This document shows, one piece after another, positions 16,627 through 26,031 of a stretch of 32,370 nt of DNA. Each line of letters opens with the position of its first letter. Position 1 is the first letter of the stretch. The translations under genes were made by a program, and so were the position numbers. A model generated the notes under the pieces. The model ran no database searches. It had not been told where the DNA came from and saw only the letters and a list, made by a program, of their open reading frames with translations. The stretch covers positions 1 to 32,370 of the forward strand of contig JAUUZQ010000039.1 in the NCBI GenBank assembly GCA_030589895.1, in the 5' to 3' direction. The stretch is from Bacteroidales bacterium (GTDB lineage: Bacteria; Bacteroidota; Bacteroidia; Bacteroidales; GCA-2748055).

Positions 16627-19600
16627 TTAATATGAAGTTTTGATTATTTTTCGAACAATAACTTCTTCATCTGTAACTGCTTCCAGGGTATATATCCCGG
16701 GAGCAAAATCTTGCATGGAGATCCTTATCTTATGATCTGCCCTGATGCCTCCCAGCACCTTTTTCCCTGTCATATCATACACCCTTATCTCTTCCACGGG
16801 TATTGAAGAGGTGAGTGTCAAATGGTCCGACACAGGATTAGGAAAGATGGATATCCTTATGCTGTTTATATCCCTGAGCTTCAGCACCAGATCATTCGCC
16901 ACCAGTTCATGGGGAGAATAGGCCTCACCGGTAATATCATCCGGCCGGAAGTTCAACATCAGATCCGTACTGTACTCAATATCATCTGATAATAATTTTA
17001 TATTGAATGAAATCAGCTCTTCCTCTTCATTGGAAAAATAAGTGAGTATAAACAGGTATTTATCGAGGGGAGGAATGTAGCGTGCACTGGCAATACCACG
17101 AACCTCATCCCCGTGGTAAGCAATAATCAAGGTGCTTTCATCAATAAATTGCTTTCCATCCTCTGAGGAAATCCCGGCAATCAGCGTAGCAGAATGCTCG
17201 AAATTTTCAGGGGATAGCTGATATTCCTGAAGCAAGTGCTTATGGCTATATGTGGCCGTGGAGATGCTTTTTCGTGCTGCACCGGAAGGATTATACAACA
17301 AGTTCCCTGAAGATTGCACATTCATTTTATAACCGTGGAGTACTTTAAGCGAATCCAGGTCGCCAACCCAACCTGTGCCTGCGTAATACAATGCTGAACT
17401 GGCCGATCCTTTCAGCAGGACATCTCCCTGAGGGATAGAGCTGGTCTCAATGGCCAGGTCAATATGCGCATTTGATTTCAGCAAATAGGCAATATCGTTC
17501 CATCCCACTGCAAGAGGAACAGGTGTTATAGAAGGATTAATCTCCAATCCTTCAATCAGCAAGTCCTCAGCAATGCTTTTATTGAATTTCACCATGCGAT
17601 TATGTGGAAAAACACCCAGGTTTCCGAACCATCCCGTTGCGGCGTAGTAAACGGAAGAATACTCCGGTGATTTCAGATAGTCAAGATCGCTTAAAGTAAG
17701 GCTGGAGAATAGTGTGTTTATGTCCATATCAGGAGGCTGAACATTCAGTGAAACCCAGTTCCATCCTGAAATTAGTGTCCTTTCTACAATTTTTTCCGGA
17801 CGAAACACCTCCACTTTCCACATCCTGACTGTAACACCATCTTCCGCAGTGACATTGTAATACACAGGCAAAGAAAAATCGTGAGAACCAGCACTCGCGG
17901 GAAATACAGAAGCCCCGCGTGAAAGGATTAAATCCGGTGCAAGAGAGCGTGTATCCAATCCATAGGAAACATAAAGTGTAACATTAGCAAGGGTAGTATC
18001 TATGGAAAAGGAATCCAGCTCCGTCATGGCAACGTTTTCAATCAGGGTTTCCATACTCAGTGAATCCAGGTTGATGATGGTGGCCTGAACGAAGTCAGGA
18101 TCGGAATCTCTTGAGCCATCATTTACAAGCAGTTCAAATATCAAAACTGAATCGCGGAGCACCGAGGGAGCTGTAAATGTCGGTTTCGCTATGGAATTGG
18201 AAGAGAGCGAAATCCCCGGTGGCGGAGTCCAAAGATAGCTCAGCGGATCGTTATCGGCATCAAATGAAAGTGAACCGTCCAGTGTCCACTCTTCCTTCTC
18301 ATCGATACTAAAATCGCCTCCTGCAAATGCAACTGGTCTTTTATTAACCTGGATTGCCGTGATGGTAACAGTATCCCTAGAGGAGCTCAATGATCCATCG
18401 TTAACAAGCAGCGTAAAACGATAGCTTGTATTCGCTGCTACCTGGGGCAGGATAAGGGAGGGGCTTACGCTGGCGGCATTGAACAGGATGATGCCGTCAA
18501 GCGAGCTCCAGGTGAAGGAGATGGCATCACCATCGGGATCAAAGGACTTGCTTCCATCCAGCGAGACGGAGCTTCCCTCTACAAAATTAAGATCCGCACC
18601 TGCATCGGCCTCAGGCTTTAAATTTACCTGAAGCACTGTAAGATTCACCTCTGATGGATCGGAGTCATCCTGACCATCGTTGACAATGAGACTTATGGTA
18701 AACACTGTGCTTTCAGAAACATAGGGTGCTATAAACCCGGGAGTGGCTGAGGTAGAATCGTTCAGAACCAAGCCTTCGGGGGCTCTCCAACGATAAGTCA
18801 AGGGATCATTATCAAGGTCAAAAGAGGCCCTCCCATCCAGCTGACCTGTACTTCCCTCTTCCATTGAAAAATTGAGTCCTGCATTAGCCACGGGGCGATA
18901 GCTTGTCTGCTCGACCCTGTGAACCGTTCCATTTTCCAGTGTGGAATAGAGGCTATTTTCATTGGCAGAAAATGAGTTCAAAGATACCGTAGTGCTTGCG
19001 TCAAGTGCCAGGTTACTCTTTATCTGAAAAACCAGGAATCCAACGATCCCCGAACTGACACCCTCACTTAAGGCGCCAGCCACCTCGACTGTGTTCCCCG
19101 ACTGTGTTGATTCAATAAGTCCACCGCCGCTTACGGCTTCAGCCCTGATAAAATCAAGATCTGTATCATTGAAACTTATACCAGCTTTATATCCAAAGAT
19201 CACTTTTCCCGATGGAAGTGAGGAAGTGAGGAGAGGAACACGCGTTTCAGCATCAAGTGTGCCATCTGTTGAATAAATTGACACATGGTGATCAGTGATG
19301 ATAAACAGTCCGCTTGTCTTCGTCGCCCCGTTGGCATCCGTGGCAGTCACGCGTACTTCTCCCCCTGTAATGGTAGTCAGGTTTCCCTGGAGATCAATGG
19401 AAGCCAGTGAAGGATTTGAAACGGACCAGGTATAGGGTGCCGTTCCGTTATAGACATTAATTTTCAATATATCTCCCCACATCAGGGTCCCGGAATTGGG
19501 TGATATACTCAGGACAGGAAGCGATTTTACATTGATATAATAGGTCGACTTGGCCGTCCAGGCAAGCAAGGTTTCGTTAAATCGCATGTTCTCAAAACGA

Positions 19601-20619
19601 ATATATTGATTGCCGCTGTAATTGGCTCTGAAGGAGAGGTAGCATAAGACACCATTGCCTGTAATTCCTGATGTAGATGCAAAAGAGACAATCATCCTGC
19701 CACTTTTTACATGTTTCTCGATGAGCACAGAGAAGTCACCGGCTACGATATCCATCTCAAGGCCTGCCAGACCGGTGCTATGAGCCAGGTCAAATCGTCC
19801 GGAATACACTGTTGTACCCGGAGCAAGTTCTAATTTGACAGGTATATAAAATGTATCTGCCGGCCATACAGAGAGCTCTTCAATGTCCATCCTGATGGCT
19901 CTTACGTCGAACAGGCCAGTGCTTGTTGATACTTCTCCATTTCCATCTGTTACCAAGATCTTCGTCGTTCCGGGTCCTGTCGCCCTGACCCTGCTGACAT
20001 CGGTAATCTGGGCAACCCCGGGGTCATCCGTGGAATACACATAAGGTTCCTGTCCTCCCGATACATTCATCTGCACCTCGTCACCAATAAACATAGAGGC
20101 ATAGTCGGGATATATATTCGGATAAGACCTTGCAGCAGCGGAGATATAAGCGTTGGTATAAATTGAAGATGGATTTCCCTCATTCAGATTACTTTCACTT
20201 GTGTTAAAGGAAATATAAGCATTCCCCGGGCGTTTGGACCTGAATTTCAGGTAGATCATTTCACCGGATCCTGCAAGAGCTTCAGTTCCGGCCCCTGCCA
20301 TGATTAATACTCCGTCATTTGAACTATTCATGACAGGTGTTCCCCAATCTGAAAGGAGGCCTGTAATGCCATCTACACCTATAAACTCAAAGTAAGTCGG
20401 AGAGTAGCTAATGTAAAACCTGTAAGCAAAGACAGATCTTCCAGTTAAGATTGAGTCAGCACTCAATGCAACGACAAAAGTATCTTTCTCAATAATCGAG
20501 GCACCAGAAAGTTTGAATCCAATAGCTGTGGTCTGTGCTGCCAGGCTCCCACCCCACCCCAGCATCAATGCAAGGATGAATCCGGCAACTATAGTTTTAT
20601 GACGAAGGAATTTACTCAT
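16627..20619 (-). CDS. Secreted protein with three cohesin-like modules, PKD-like repeats and T9SS sorting domain
   Basis: The 1330-aa product has a signal peptide (1-28, ending LAAQ). Three cohesin-like beta-sandwiches (about 31-165, 246-365 and 446-575) show the pattern FAYRFYISYSPTYFEFIGV, a Gly-Ser-Gly-x-(L/M/I) turn and a strand such as YLKF. Two Big2-like Ig domains separate them. Three PKD/REJ-like repeats follow (576-845; DGSKSFDPDGD is the clearest), then a small beta-domain (850-945), a GWNWVSLNV module with two Tyr-Tyr-Ala-x-Thr-Gly-Trp units (946-1135), a beta-sandwich (1150-1235), and a type A T9SS domain (SIFPNPVSDH, from about 1253). Cohesin modules bind dockerins; the upstream gene encodes one. 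Binding is inferred. It is the middle gene of the operon. Confidence 0.82.
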   Translation of the reverse strand: MSKFLRHKTIVAGFILALMLGWGGSLAAQTTAIGFKLSGASIIEKDTFVVALSADSILTGRSVFAYRFYISYSPTYFEFIGVDGITGLLSDWGTPVMNSSNDGVLIMAGAGTEALAGSGEMIYLKFRSKRPGNAYISFNTSESNLNEGNPSSIYTNAYISAAARSYPNIYPDYASMFIGDEVQMNVSGGQEPYVYSTDDPGVAQITDVSRVRATGPGTTKILVTDGNGEVSTSTGLFDVRAIRMDIEELSVWPADTFYIPVKLELAPGTTVYSGRFDLAHSTGLAGLEMDIVAGDFSVLIEKHVKSGRMIVSFASTSGITGNGVLCYLSFRANYSGNQYIRFENMRFNETLLAWTAKSTYYINVKSLPVLSISPNSGTLMWGDILKINVYNGTAPYTWSVSNPSLASIDLQGNLTTITGGEVRVTATDANGATKTSGLFIITDHHVSIYSTDGTLDAETRVPLLTSSLPSGKVIFGYKAGISFNDTDLDFIRAEAVSGGGLIESTQSGNTVEVAGALSEGVSSGIVGFLVFQIKSNLALDASTTVSLNSFSANENSLYSTLENGTVHRVEQTSYRPVANAGLNFSMEEGSTGQLDGRASFDLDNDPLTYRWRAPEGLVLNDSTSATPGFIAPYVSESTVFTISLIVNDGQDDSDPSEVNLTVLQVNLKPEADAGADLNFVEGSSVSLDGSKSFDPDGDAISFTWSSLDGIILFNAASVSPSLILPQVAANTSYRFTLLVNDGSLSSSRDTVTITAIQVNKRPVAFAGGDFSIDEKEEWTLDGSLSFDADNDPLSYLWTPPPGISLSSNSIAKPTFTAPSVLRDSVLIFELLVNDGSRDSDPDFVQATIINLDSLSMETLIENVAMTELDSFSIDTTLANVTLYVSYGLDTRSLAPDLILSRGASVFPASAGSHDFSLPVYYNVTAEDGVTVRMWKVEVFRPEKIVERTLISGWNWVSLNVQPPDMDINTLFSSLTLSDLDYLKSPEYSSVYYAATGWFGNLGVFPHNRMVKFNKSIAEDLLIEGLEINPSITPVPLAVGWNDIAYLLKSNAHIDLAIETSSIPQGDVLLKGSASSALYYAGTGWVGDLDSLKVLHGYKMNVQSSGNLLYNPSGAARKSISTATYSHKHLLQEYQLSPENFEHSATLIAGISSEDGKQFIDESTLIIAYHGDEVRGIASARYIPPLDKYLFILTYFSNEEEELISFNIKLLSDDIEYSTDLMLNFRPDDITGEAYSPHELVANDLVLKLRDINSIRISIFPNPVSDHLTLTSSIPVEEIRVYDMTGKKVLGGIRADHKIRISMQDFAPGIYTLEAVTDEEVIVRKIIKTSY

Positions 20620-20631
20620 GGGTCTGATTGT

Positions 20632-23600
20632 CTATCTTAAAACAAGTTTACGCCTTACAACAAATTCATCGCCCCTGATTGTTACCAGGTATATCTTCGC
20701 AGGTTTCCATTCCCCATTAACTTCGGTCTTGAATGAGAATTGATTTCGTCCGATTTGCGGGTTCTCTATGATCATCTTGTTCGTTAACCTTCCGGTCAAA
20801 TCATGCACAGAAAGGGTCAGTTGTGATTGCTCAGAAAGAAGGTTGAGATCTGCGAAGAGCATTTCATCAAGGCTGTATATTCGCAGCGATGAAATTTCAA
20901 AAGCATCAGGCAGTCCGCTTATATTGCTTTCGCTTTCAACATGGACCATGAAGAGGGATTCACTAAACTCAGTTTCATTGGCAAGCAATTTAAGGAGTTC
21001 AATATCTGACGCTTCAATCAAAGGATCCATTATTTCAAAAATCAATCCCAGCTCATGAAGGTTCAGATCCAGGTCATAGGCAGATGTTATTGCTATTTTG
21101 AGCATTCCTGTACTCTCCTTATAGCCGGAAGCCACCATGATATCTGTTGGCAGCTCTTCACTGTTCAGCCCGATAAATTTCAGGTGATACTGATTTATTG
21201 ATAAAATAAGATCCAGAGCCTTCACATCGGAAGGTGTGGAAAGTGAAACCGGGATCTCAAAACGTGAGTCTGAAGAAGCCTGGTAGTCTGCCGGAGCGGA
21301 AACGATAAGCTCATTCCCTGAGGCAGCAGATTTCTTGGCGGATTGATCAAAGCTGGTGATCAGCCCTATTGAATACTGAAGGATCAGTGATGCATCAAAA
21401 CTTGATACGCTGCCATCACCGGAAACATCGGCAACAGCCTCTTGTTTTGCTTCCAGCGTTATATTTCCTACTGAAGCTTGTAAAACAAGGGATGCATCAT
21501 AAGGCATCACTTCTCCATTGAGACTAACATCACCCATGATTGGTTTTGCAGTCTGGGCTATCCATGGTGTGAAATCCACATTATCAGAGACCCTTTCACC
21601 CAGGCCGTCAGGATTAAGTGTGGCATTGTAAGGACCCGTGATATCGTTCCACCAGCAATTTTCAGCTGTAACTGTCACCGTGCCTGTTTCGTTCCAAACA
21701 GCATATCCATAGGTAGGATCCGTATCAACAAAATCACAATTCGAAATGTACGGAAGAGATGTATTTCGAATAATGATGGCCCGATGATTACTCTCAAAGA
21801 GACAATTTTGTATGCTTGGAGAAGAGTTATTCAAAGTAAGGCTTCCGCGATTAGAAATGGATGTACCATTGCTGGCTACATAAGATCCGTTTTTTATGAT
21901 ACAATTGTCGAGGAAACAGGATGCATCGATCGATTCCTCAAGGAAGTATATTCCCTGCCACCAGTTTCTGCTTGCCAGGTTCGCATCGCCATCGTTGTAT
22001 GTGTCCCCTCCATAGAAATCGTCCCTGTCTGAAGTAAACACAATGGCACTGTCTGGCGTACTTCCCCCATCAGCTATTAAACCGTTCCTGATATTCAAGT
22101 AACCATTCTGTATGAATTTACAGACCACACCAGGATCAATACTTAAAATGGCGCTGGTTCCCACATTGTAACGGTTAAATACGTAGGGTATATTATCGAT
22201 ACCCGCAAAACTCCTTTTGGAAATGGTGTAATTCTGGGCCAATGTTTCATTGTCAATTATATAGATTCCCCTGGCGGTTGTTCCTGACAGAACATTGCCT
22301 GTGTGACTTCCCACGAAGGTCATCAGGGAGGTTAAGATCGGATACTGAAGATCATCAAAAGTGTTTTGATTAACAACTGGCGCACTTGCTCCGACCATGT
22401 ACAGGCCACAGCGGTTTGTATTATAGAATGTTGAATTTGAAATAGTTGGAGAAGCACTTGCCGTATAAATGGAATAATCGTAAGAATAGCGGAACACGCC
22501 ATGGTCGACTACACTGTTGTCATCCGAGAGATCTCTGAATACCAGTCGGTTCCCATTCTTTGTAATGGAACCCTGTCCATTTTGTTCTGTATCCCCGGGT
22601 TTTCCATAGCTATCATCCTGGAGGGAGGTGAAAATAACAGGTTTTTCAGCTGTTCCCTGGACATTAAAAGTGCCGTAAATATCAAAGTATGCAGAACCGC
22701 TGCCCTTGAATGTTATGCCTGCCGGTATCGTTAACTGATCATCCACCCTGATAGTTTGAAAAATCAGATAGGTGATAGAGTCATATCCTGCGAAACTTCT
22801 TACAGGCACGTTTCCGCTGATGGTTCCACCATTAATACTAATTCCCACATGGGTCACATTTGCAATGGAGTTTCCTGAAAATGTGGGATTGGAAAACATA
22901 TCCATGTGGACAGGGGCAGCTTTAAGGTTGTTAAAGGCACAATTGCTTATTTCGGGGTTTGCACTGCCATAAATCGAGACTGCATAGTTATCTGAAAAAT
23001 TGAGAAGGACAGAGTCCATAACAAGCTTACAACTGGTCATCCTCACGCTGTTTCTCACATACCTGACTTCGCAGTTCTTCAGTATGTTCAGATCATCATC
23101 GGATGAATCAAAAAACTCCATGCCATCCCATTTATAGCCGGTTGGGTCAACTCCTCCGTTATAATTTGTATTCCCTGCTGCAGAATTATCATAGAGGGAT
23201 GTAAATATGATCTTGTTATTTTTTAATCCTTCAGCCTTAAGTCCTCCCCTGATAGAGAGCTTGCCATAGTAATTACCGAATTTGAATACCGTACCCGCTT
23301 GGATAGTTATATCTGCGGCAACAGGAATCGAAAGGTTATTATCAATGATGTAAGCGACATTTGTATTGGCACCAATATCCATACCTTCTATGGAATATGC
23401 TCCATCCATAAAACTATAAACATAAATTCCAAGATGTCCGACGTTAGCAACTGTATTTCCTATTAATACGGGTGAACCAGCGTTCATGCGACGGGAGAAA
23501 GGATATGTTGCGATATTCTCCAGGGAGTTATTAATGAGCTGGGCATCCCCTGAGAAAATTATGCCCCGGTGGCTGTAAGCTATCTCACAATTTTTTACAA

Positions 23601-25179
23601 TGCTATTAAAGTATGCTGTGATTGCATAATTCGAACTGTTATATCCACCATAGAGCACCTTCCAATATTCAATGTTTGAGGCATGCGGGCTGTTTAGTAT
23701 TACTCTTCCCGATGAAGAGCTTGTAATAGATGTGGTTCCGTCGTTGTATGTATCCACAGGATTTCCGAAATCATCATCATTCATGTGGGTAAAAACAATG
23801 GGATTGCCTTCCGTTCCGACACCATTCAAAGTACCATAGGCGTATAAATAATTAGTGTTTGCAGTACATTTGATAACAATGCCCGGATCAATAACCAGGG
23901 AGGCTGTATCATGAATAATCACCTGTCCATGCAAGGTGAATGTGATGCTGTCCAGATCTGTAAATGATTGGTGCTTCATGTGTGCATCATCATAAACCGT
24001 TGATCCGATGATCCCTATCGCCCTTCCTTCACTGGTATTAAAATCGATAGAACTAGCATTGAAAACCGGCGAGGCATTCAGATCGATATTTACATTCAGG
24101 GTCTGTTTTGCCACTAAGTTGGATGCCATGAAATCGCAGTCATTAAATGTGGGAAAACTTGTTCCGGTAACGACCAGATTGTAGCGGTTGTTTGAAAACC
24201 CGCAATTATTAAATGTTGGGGAGCTTTGCATAATTTCTACCGCAGTATATGGTATCTCATAGGGGCGGTAATTAGAATAGGTATAGTTGGCCCCGGTAAA
24301 ATTGCAATAGGTCAGCACGCAGGCGGTGTCAATAGCCGCATCAAAAAAATTGAGACCTCTCCAGTGGGAAGAGGAAGGTTCATTGCTGAATGAGATGGGT
24401 TCGGCTACAGTTCCATTGGCTTTGATCTTACCATAGACAGCCACATATGCATTCGTATTTCCCAGCAAACTAACGCCGGGATCAATTCTTAAGGTTCCTG
24501 TCCCTGTAATCCGCAATTCAGAATTATAATAATAGGGAATACCCGCATCAGGCAAGGTAAAATCAGTATTAACGTCCCTGAAGTCGATAAAGACATAATC
24601 ATTGGTATTACCGGTAAGGTCAACGCCACTGCCTACGGTCCAATGGCCGTTTCCACTGCGATCTCTGAAATAAACAGGATAAGTACAATTTTGAATTGTA
24701 GTAGCATCAATACTCAATGTTCCAGCTGTGTAAACATCTACACCATAGCTACTGAAATTATTGATTGTAGTATTGTTTGTCAGGATTAATTCTCCTTTTC
24801 GGACATACAGCGTCTTTGCATATTCAATGATACAATTATTCAGTGTTACCAAACCGAAGTCAGCATAACCTTCATAGGAGACATAAATCCCGTCCCAGAA
24901 TCCCTTCACGGTACTTTCATTGGCTGTAAAAGTGGCACTGTTTGCTACAAGAGTACCAACTACATGAAGGTATATCCCAGCGTTAAACTTCATTTCAACA
25001 CCAGATTCAACAGTTAAGGTTACCCCTGCACTAACAATGAAGTGGCTCGTAACGATGTAAGGGCTGTTTGCAGCTGTTAATGTCATATTATTGTTGATTG
25101 TTCCACCGATATTGGTCTGTGCAACAAGGACAAAGGGTATAATAACCAATGTGAAAAGTAAAATAAATTGCTTTTTCAT
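20632..25179 (-). CDS. Secreted parallel beta-helix protein with type I dockerin and T9SS-like C-terminus
   Basis: The 1515-aa product starts with a clear signal peptide (1-20, VLVAQ). Residues of about 20-1195 are repeats of right-handed parallel beta-helix coils (Asn-rich NCxF and SxxxF turns, with PGVxxKF and KNCEI patterns), an architecture common in polysaccharide lyases and adhesins; no catalytic set could be assigned. Residues 1211-1278 form a type I dockerin pair, GDVSLNGEVMPYDASL and ADVSGDGSVSSFDASL, with calcium-binding loop residues in place. A cohesin-like module (1283-1425) and a C-terminal domain ending VVRRKLVLR follow. That last domain resembles the T9SS type A signal but lacks the usual YPNP start. 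It is the first gene of the operon, 12 bp before the next start. Confidence 0.85.
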   Translation of the reverse strand: MKKQFILLFTLVIIPFVLVAQTNIGGTINNNMTLTAANSPYIVTSHFIVSAGVTLTVESGVEMKFNAGIYLHVVGTLVANSATFTANESTVKGFWDGIYVSYEGYADFGLVTLNNCIIEYAKTLYVRKGELILTNNTTINNFSSYGVDVYTAGTLSIDATTIQNCTYPVYFRDRSGNGHWTVGSGVDLTGNTNDYVFIDFRDVNTDFTLPDAGIPYYYNSELRITGTGTLRIDPGVSLLGNTNAYVAVYGKIKANGTVAEPISFSNEPSSSHWRGLNFFDAAIDTACVLTYCNFTGANYTYSNYRPYEIPYTAVEIMQSSPTFNNCGFSNNRYNLVVTGTSFPTFNDCDFMASNLVAKQTLNVNIDLNASPVFNASSIDFNTSEGRAIGIIGSTVYDDAHMKHQSFTDLDSITFTLHGQVIIHDTASLVIDPGIVIKCTANTNYLYAYGTLNGVGTEGNPIVFTHMNDDDFGNPVDTYNDGTTSITSSSSGRVILNSPHASNIEYWKVLYGGYNSSNYAITAYFNSIVKNCEIAYSHRGIIFSGDAQLINNSLENIATYPFSRRMNAGSPVLIGNTVANVGHLGIYVYSFMDGAYSIEGMDIGANTNVAYIIDNNLSIPVAADITIQAGTVFKFGNYYGKLSIRGGLKAEGLKNNKIIFTSLYDNSAAGNTNYNGGVDPTGYKWDGMEFFDSSDDDLNILKNCEVRYVRNSVRMTSCKLVMDSVLLNFSDNYAVSIYGSANPEISNCAFNNLKAAPVHMDMFSNPTFSGNSIANVTHVGISINGGTISGNVPVRSFAGYDSITYLIFQTIRVDDQLTIPAGITFKGSGSAYFDIYGTFNVQGTAEKPVIFTSLQDDSYGKPGDTEQNGQGSITKNGNRLVFRDLSDDNSVVDHGVFRYSYDYSIYTASASPTISNSTFYNTNRCGLYMVGASAPVVNQNTFDDLQYPILTSLMTFVGSHTGNVLSGTTARGIYIIDNETLAQNYTISKRSFAGIDNIPYVFNRYNVGTSAILSIDPGVVCKFIQNGYLNIRNGLIADGGSTPDSAIVFTSDRDDFYGGDTYNDGDANLASRNWWQGIYFLEESIDASCFLDNCIIKNGSYVASNGTSISNRGSLTLNNSSPSIQNCLFESNHRAIIIRNTSLPYISNCDFVDTDPTYGYAVWNETGTVTVTAENCWWNDITGPYNATLNPDGLGERVSDNVDFTPWIAQTAKPIMGDVSLNGEVMPYDASLVLQASVGNITLEAKQEAVADVSGDGSVSSFDASLILQYSIGLITSFDQSAKKSAASGNELIVSAPADYQASSDSRFEIPVSLSTPSDVKALDLILSINQYHLKFIGLNSEELPTDIMVASGYKESTGMLKIAITSAYDLDLNLHELGLIFEIMDPLIEASDIELLKLLANETEFSESLFMVHVESESNISGLPDAFEISSLRIYSLDEMLFADLNLLSEQSQLTLSVHDLTGRLTNKMIIENPQIGRNQFSFKTEVNGEWKPAKIYLVTIRGDEFVVRRKLVLR

Positions 25180-25524
25180 GTCTTTATAATTGATTTTTAT
25201 TGGTCACATGAACCCCGAAGGGCTCAGCGAAGCTAACCATCCATTATAGTCAACTCTTTGTGTGTTGAAGTAATTCGAAATGGATGGTTCATCTGTTTAA
25301 AATTGATTTTTATTCTGTATTATCGCTAACTATTATTGCTTCATTTGGGATACCTGTTCCTTCTCTTTTTCAATAAGTTAGAAAGGCTTTCTCAAATGGA
25401 AAACTAATATAATTGCTATGGGTGGGTTCCCTTTTTACAGGGTTTTAGGAGAAGTAAAGTACAATTTACACCTTGATTTTCATACATTTTTTTGACCAGA
25501 GGAAAAGAATTGCACTTGAAAGAA
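25180..25524. other. Intergenic leader of the giant operon
   Basis: No gene is visible here. AATTGATTTTTATT occurs twice (25188-25201 and 25301-25314), bracketing an inverted repeat. No TAnnTTTG box was found on the minus strand, so the operon promoter is not identified. Confidence 0.5.
25235..25289. repeat. Perfect inverted repeat in the operon leader
   Basis: AACCATCCATT (25235-25245) and AATGGATGGTT (25279-25289) are perfect 11-bp arms. Within the 33-nt loop, TCAAC and GTTGA can form a second 5-bp stem. In the minus-strand transcript this would be a stacked hairpin about 55 nt upstream of the start of the beta-helix gene. Confidence 0.6.
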
Positions 25525-25527
25525 TGA

Positions 25528-25902
25528 TTTAAAGGTAGAAAGGACATTCTAAGAATTAATCATGCCCAGAAAGTATATGGAGTCGCAAGTACAATATGCA
25601 GAACCGAGACTACGAAAGCAGATTCCATTGAAATTGAAGGTTCTCCCATTGCCAGGGAAATGCTTGAGAAATTAGAAGTGAAGCCGGAGATTATTGAGAG
25701 AGTTTGCTATTTAATTGGCAATCATCATTCCTATTCGAAAATTGAGGGACTGGATTTTCAAATCCTTGTAGAAGCCGACTTCCTGGTAAATATTTTTGAA
25801 GATGAAATGAATAAAAGTATGCTTGCAGGTATTCGTGAAAAATACTTCAATACCGCAACAGGAAAAGCCCTCTTACAGAGTATATATGAAACTAATGATT
25901 AA
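25528..25902 (+). pseudogene. HD-domain phosphohydrolase remnant with internal deletion
   Basis: The frame is open from 25528, after a TGA at 25525, to the stop at 25902, with no ATG until 25660. It reads RINHAQKVYG, then VASTICRTET, then SIEIEGSPIAREMLEKL and ERVCYLIGNHHSYSKIEG, followed by DFQILVEADFLVN. This is the order of conserved blocks in small HD-domain proteins (RIxHALKVY at the start, GPPIARE and LIxHHH in the middle, LVEADxLVN later). The block that should carry the His-Asp pair (LLHDIG) is missing between ICRTET and SIEIEG, which points to an internal deletion as well as loss of the start. It is probably inactive. Confidence 0.68.
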
Positions 25903-26031
25903 TAAATAAGCTCATCCATCCCGATCAATTTATGCTACATAATTTTCATAATTGCACACTATCTGCATCATTGCGCTTATCATGCAATTATGCAAATAAA
26001 ATGCAATTATCTTGTTGTTCAATGCTTTGAT

